From Fimenecus sp045595185 (GTDB taxonomy: Bacteria; Bacillota; Clostridia; Oscillospirales; Acutalibacteraceae): a stretch of DNA of 41,046 nt. The notes beneath the pieces were generated by a model that was given only the letters and a program-made list of their open reading frames with translations, ran no database searches and was not told the DNA's origin. The stretch spans positions 1 to 41,046 of the forward strand of contig JAZNZX010000050.1 in assembly GCA_045595185.1 (NCBI GenBank), in the 5' to 3' direction. The translations under genes and the position numbers were made by a program. Positions 39,704 through 41,046 of the stretch are shown one piece after another (the stretch's first letter is position 1; each line of letters starts with the position of its first letter).

Positions 39704-39716
39704 CGTTAATGTGACG
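39704..39716. promoter_or_regulatory. Operator 1 for the XRE-type regulator
   Basis: CGTTA-ATG-TGACG, a 13-bp inverted repeat (one mismatch between arms) extended by TA on the right, at the predicted transcript start of the Cys-rich gene. Confidence 0.6.
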
Positions 39717-39718
39717 TT

Positions 39719-39747
39719 ATTTTACCACAGGATTGTGATAAAGTCAA
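39719..39747 (-). promoter_or_regulatory. Promoter of the Cys-rich gene
   Basis: Minus strand TTGACT (39747-39742), exactly 17 bp, TAAAAT (39724-39719). Operators lie on both sides. Confidence 0.75.
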
Positions 39748-39750
39748 TTA

Positions 39751-39763
39751 CGTTATATTGACG
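39751..39763. promoter_or_regulatory. Operator 2 for the XRE-type regulator
   Basis: CGTTA-TAT-TGACG, identical to operator 1 except for the three central bases and also followed by TTA. It lies 47 bp from operator 1 and 13 bp before the xre ATG, so it would also control the regulator itself. Confidence 0.6.
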
Positions 39764-39776
39764 TTAAGGTGATTTT

Positions 39777-40025
39777 ATGAAACAAATTCAGTATTATGGT
39801 AATAAGAATGTTATTTCTAATCGTTTAAAGGCACGAAGAACAGAGTTGGGATTGTCACAGGAACAATTAGCGGCTCGAATGCAGACGATGAATGTCAATA
39901 TGGACCAACAAATGATTAGCAAAATAGAAAAGAATAACAGACAGGTAACTGATTTTGAGTTGGCTTGTCTTTGCAAGTGTCTTGAAATTACACCGAATGA
40001 AATGTTGGTTAATTTTGATAGATAA
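39777..40025 (+). CDS. XRE-family (Cro/C1-type) helix-turn-helix regulator
   Basis: An 82-residue single-domain DNA-binding protein. ISNRLKARRTELGLSQEQLAARM is the first part of an HTH_3 domain; the recognition helix is in VNMDQQMISKIEKNNRQVTD, and CLCKCLEITPNEML closes the fold. A short N-terminal extension (MKQIQYYGNKNV) precedes it. AAGGTGAT lies before the ATG. Leucine codons TTG and TTA are common here, against CTT in most neighbouring genes, which hints at a different origin. It is divergent from the Cys-rich gene and likely autoregulated through the operator overlapping its leader. A terminator follows. Confidence 0.88.
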   Translation: MKQIQYYGNKNVISNRLKARRTELGLSQEQLAARMQTMNVNMDQQMISKIEKNNRQVTDFELACLCKCLEITPNEMLVNFDR

Positions 40026-40031
40026 AAATTA

Positions 40032-40064
40032 TCCACCTTACTTTATTTGTAAGGTGGAATTTTT
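40032..40064 (+). terminator. Terminator of the XRE gene
   Basis: TCCACCTTAC (40032-40041) pairs perfectly with GTAAGGTGGA (40049-40058), 7-base loop, then ATTTTT. Confidence 0.92.
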
Positions 40065-40086
40065 GTGCCTGTATGTCCTTTTGGAA

Positions 40087-40806
40087 TTATAATTTTGATG
40101 CTGCGTCCTTGTCCATAAAAATATGAACATCAGGGTGAACCTGTAAAATTGAAGCAGGGCAGGAAGGTGAAATGTCACCGTGAACAAGGCCGTAAATCGC
40201 ATCAGCCTTGCTTATACCTGTTGCAATAAGGATAATCTGCTTTGACTTCATAATTGAAACAGTACCCATTGTAAGGGCATAATGTGGCATTGGATTTTCG
40301 TCAAAGTAAATTGAGTTAGCGTCGATTGTGCTCTGTGTAAGCTGAACCTTGAATGAACCCTTTGTAAACTTTTGGGCAGGTTCATTAAAGCCGATATGAC
40401 CATTCTGACCGATACCTAAAAGCTGAACATCAATCTTCTTTTCGTCGATAAGTGCATCATAGCGCTGACATTCTGCTTCGCTGTCTTCTGCGTTACCATT
40501 AAGGAAATTGACATTGTCTTCGTTTACATCAATATGGTTGAAAAGATTTTCGTGCATAAATGTAAAATAACTGTTTTTATCCTCAACAGGAAGGTCACAG
40601 TATTCGTCAAGGTTAAAGGTTGTCATATCCTTAAAACTTACTTTACCTTCGTTAAAGCACTTGATTAAATACTTGTATGTAGGAACAGGAGAAGCACCTG
40701 TTGCAAAGCCCATAACAGAGCCAGGCTTTTGGTTTACCTGCTCAATCATCATATTACCTACTGCAACAGCAATCTGTTCAGCGTTGTCAAAAATATGTAA
40801 TTTCAT
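40087..40806 (-). CDS. nagB: Glucosamine-6-phosphate deaminase
   Basis: Converts glucosamine-6-phosphate to fructose-6-phosphate and ammonia, feeding amino sugars into glycolysis. It has 239 residues, the Firmicutes length, without the C-terminal allosteric extension of the enterobacterial enzyme. Landmarks: MGFATGASPVPTY (phosphate loop), TFNLDEYCDL with catalytic Asp67, and LLGIGQNGHIGFNEPAQKF with His137 and Glu142. AGAAGGTGT precedes the ATG. It appears to be a single gene with its own promoter; nagA is not seen in this window. Confidence 0.96.
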   Translation of the reverse strand: MKLHIFDNAEQIAVAVGNMMIEQVNQKPGSVMGFATGASPVPTYKYLIKCFNEGKVSFKDMTTFNLDEYCDLPVEDKNSYFTFMHENLFNHIDVNEDNVNFLNGNAEDSEAECQRYDALIDEKKIDVQLLGIGQNGHIGFNEPAQKFTKGSFKVQLTQSTIDANSIYFDENPMPHYALTMGTVSIMKSKQIILIATGISKADAIYGLVHGDISPSCPASILQVHPDVHIFMDKDAASKL

Positions 40807-40839
40807 TTTTTACACCTTCTCTTATATTTTCTAAAACTT

Positions 40840-40867
40840 ATTTTACCATATTATGAAAATATTGCAA
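40840..40867 (-). promoter_or_regulatory. nagB promoter
   Basis: Minus strand TTGCAA (40867-40862), 16 bp, TGGTAAAAT with TAAAAT at 40845-40840. Confidence 0.55.
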
Positions 40868-40868
40868 T

Positions 40869-40892
40869 AAAAAAGGAGCAAAAACTTGCCCC
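40869..40892 (-). terminator. Minus-strand terminator for a gene beyond the right edge
   Basis: GGGGCA and TGCTCC (40892-40887 and 40880-40875) form a short stem with one G-U and a 6-base loop, followed on the minus strand by six T bases. It implies a minus-strand gene to the right of the window. Confidence 0.6.
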
Positions 40893-40907
40893 TTAATTTA
40901 ATTATTA

Positions 40908-41046
40908 AATTGGAGTTTGTAGGGATGTTTAAGGTTTAGTGTCATTCTGAGGAACGAAGTGACGAAGAATCTCTGTCCTATTTTAACAGACCCTTCGTTT
41001 CACTCAGGGTGACTGATGAAATGCGAGAGATTCTTCGCTACGCTCA
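40908..41046. repeat. Dispersed inverted-repeat element, copy E (runs off the window)
   Basis: It opens AATTGGAGTTTGTAGGGATG and GTGTCATTCTGAGGAACG, the same as the right end of copy C. The middle then differs: an inner CCCTTCGTTTCACTCAGGGTGAC segment and a second GAGAGATTCTTCGCTACGCTCA arm that reaches the edge. It looks like a longer or nested version. Confidence 0.75.

Noticed and set aside
1..41046. tRNA, rRNA, prophage or integrative-element genes
   Set aside because: I saw no cloverleaf, rRNA segment, integrase, transposase or phage structural gene in either strand.

Overview
The window looks like a chromosomal segment of an anaerobic, AT-rich Clostridia, most likely a gut or rumen Oscillospirales/Ruminococcaceae relative. 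This rests on the HrcA/CIRCE-controlled hrcA-grpE-dnaK-dnaJ order, Gram-positive sigma-A promoters and GGAGG-type ribosome sites, a dockerin-bearing secreted protein, a GH51 arabinofuranosidase, GPH sugar symporters, rubredoxin and an LCP wall-assembly protein. No rRNA, tRNA, CRISPR array, phage or insertion sequence with a transposase is visible.

Layout. 1-248: a methylguanine methyltransferase cut by the left edge. 417-5256: the CIRCE-regulated heat-shock operon hrcA-grpE-dnaK-dnaJ; its left part has clearly different codon use from everything to the right, with the change inside dnaK. 5.4-7.7 kb: a SPASM radical SAM protein diverging from a small conserved protein and a secreted lipoprotein nuclease. 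7.9-10.3 kb (minus): a GPH symporter and an exported alpha/beta hydrolase. 10.6-12.8 kb: a CoA-transferase followed by a free-standing E2-type acyltransferase. 12.9-16.9 kb: PutP, glycyl-tRNA synthetase, lipid kinase. 16.9-20.3 kb: a second GPH symporter, a membrane protein with an HEYGH motif, and a secreted dockerin-DUF4474 protein. 20.4-23.0 kb: a PRTase-like protein with a degenerate loop, a tiny secreted peptide, and a NUDIX/small-export overlapping pair. 23.2-27.6 kb: LCP protein, GH51, a zinc-ribbon membrane protein and a polysaccharide deacetylase. 27.8-34.0 kb: alanine racemase, then two K+ uptake systems (ktrB-ktrA and trkH-trkA) facing each other across one terminator. 34.1-41.0 kb: EEP hydrolase, lipoprotein, rubredoxin, GH13 glucosidase with its MFS transporter, an XRE regulator diverging from a Cys-rich small protein, and nagB.

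Together the genes are core housekeeping (chaperones, translation, cell wall, potassium) interleaved with plant-oligosaccharide and amino-sugar use (GH51, GH13_31-like, two GPH symporters, one MFS, NagB) and CoA-ester chemistry that could feed short-chain acid formation. Intergenic spaces carry a dispersed inverted-repeat element of about 154 bp (three full copies, one at the right edge, one compact core), usually just beyond a terminator.

The items most worth a second look are: the XRE/Cys-rich divergent pair with two matching operators; the mosaic dnaK; a terminator-like hairpin that buries the ribosome site of the deacetylase; the CoA-transferase/lipoyl-less acyltransferase pair; the PPase-like-NUDIX fusion; the PRTase-like protein that has lost its PRPP-loop acidic pair; and the HEYGH membrane protein. 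I do not see a clear multi-gene defence or biosynthetic system that I can call new. All family names come from reading motifs by eye, without database searches.
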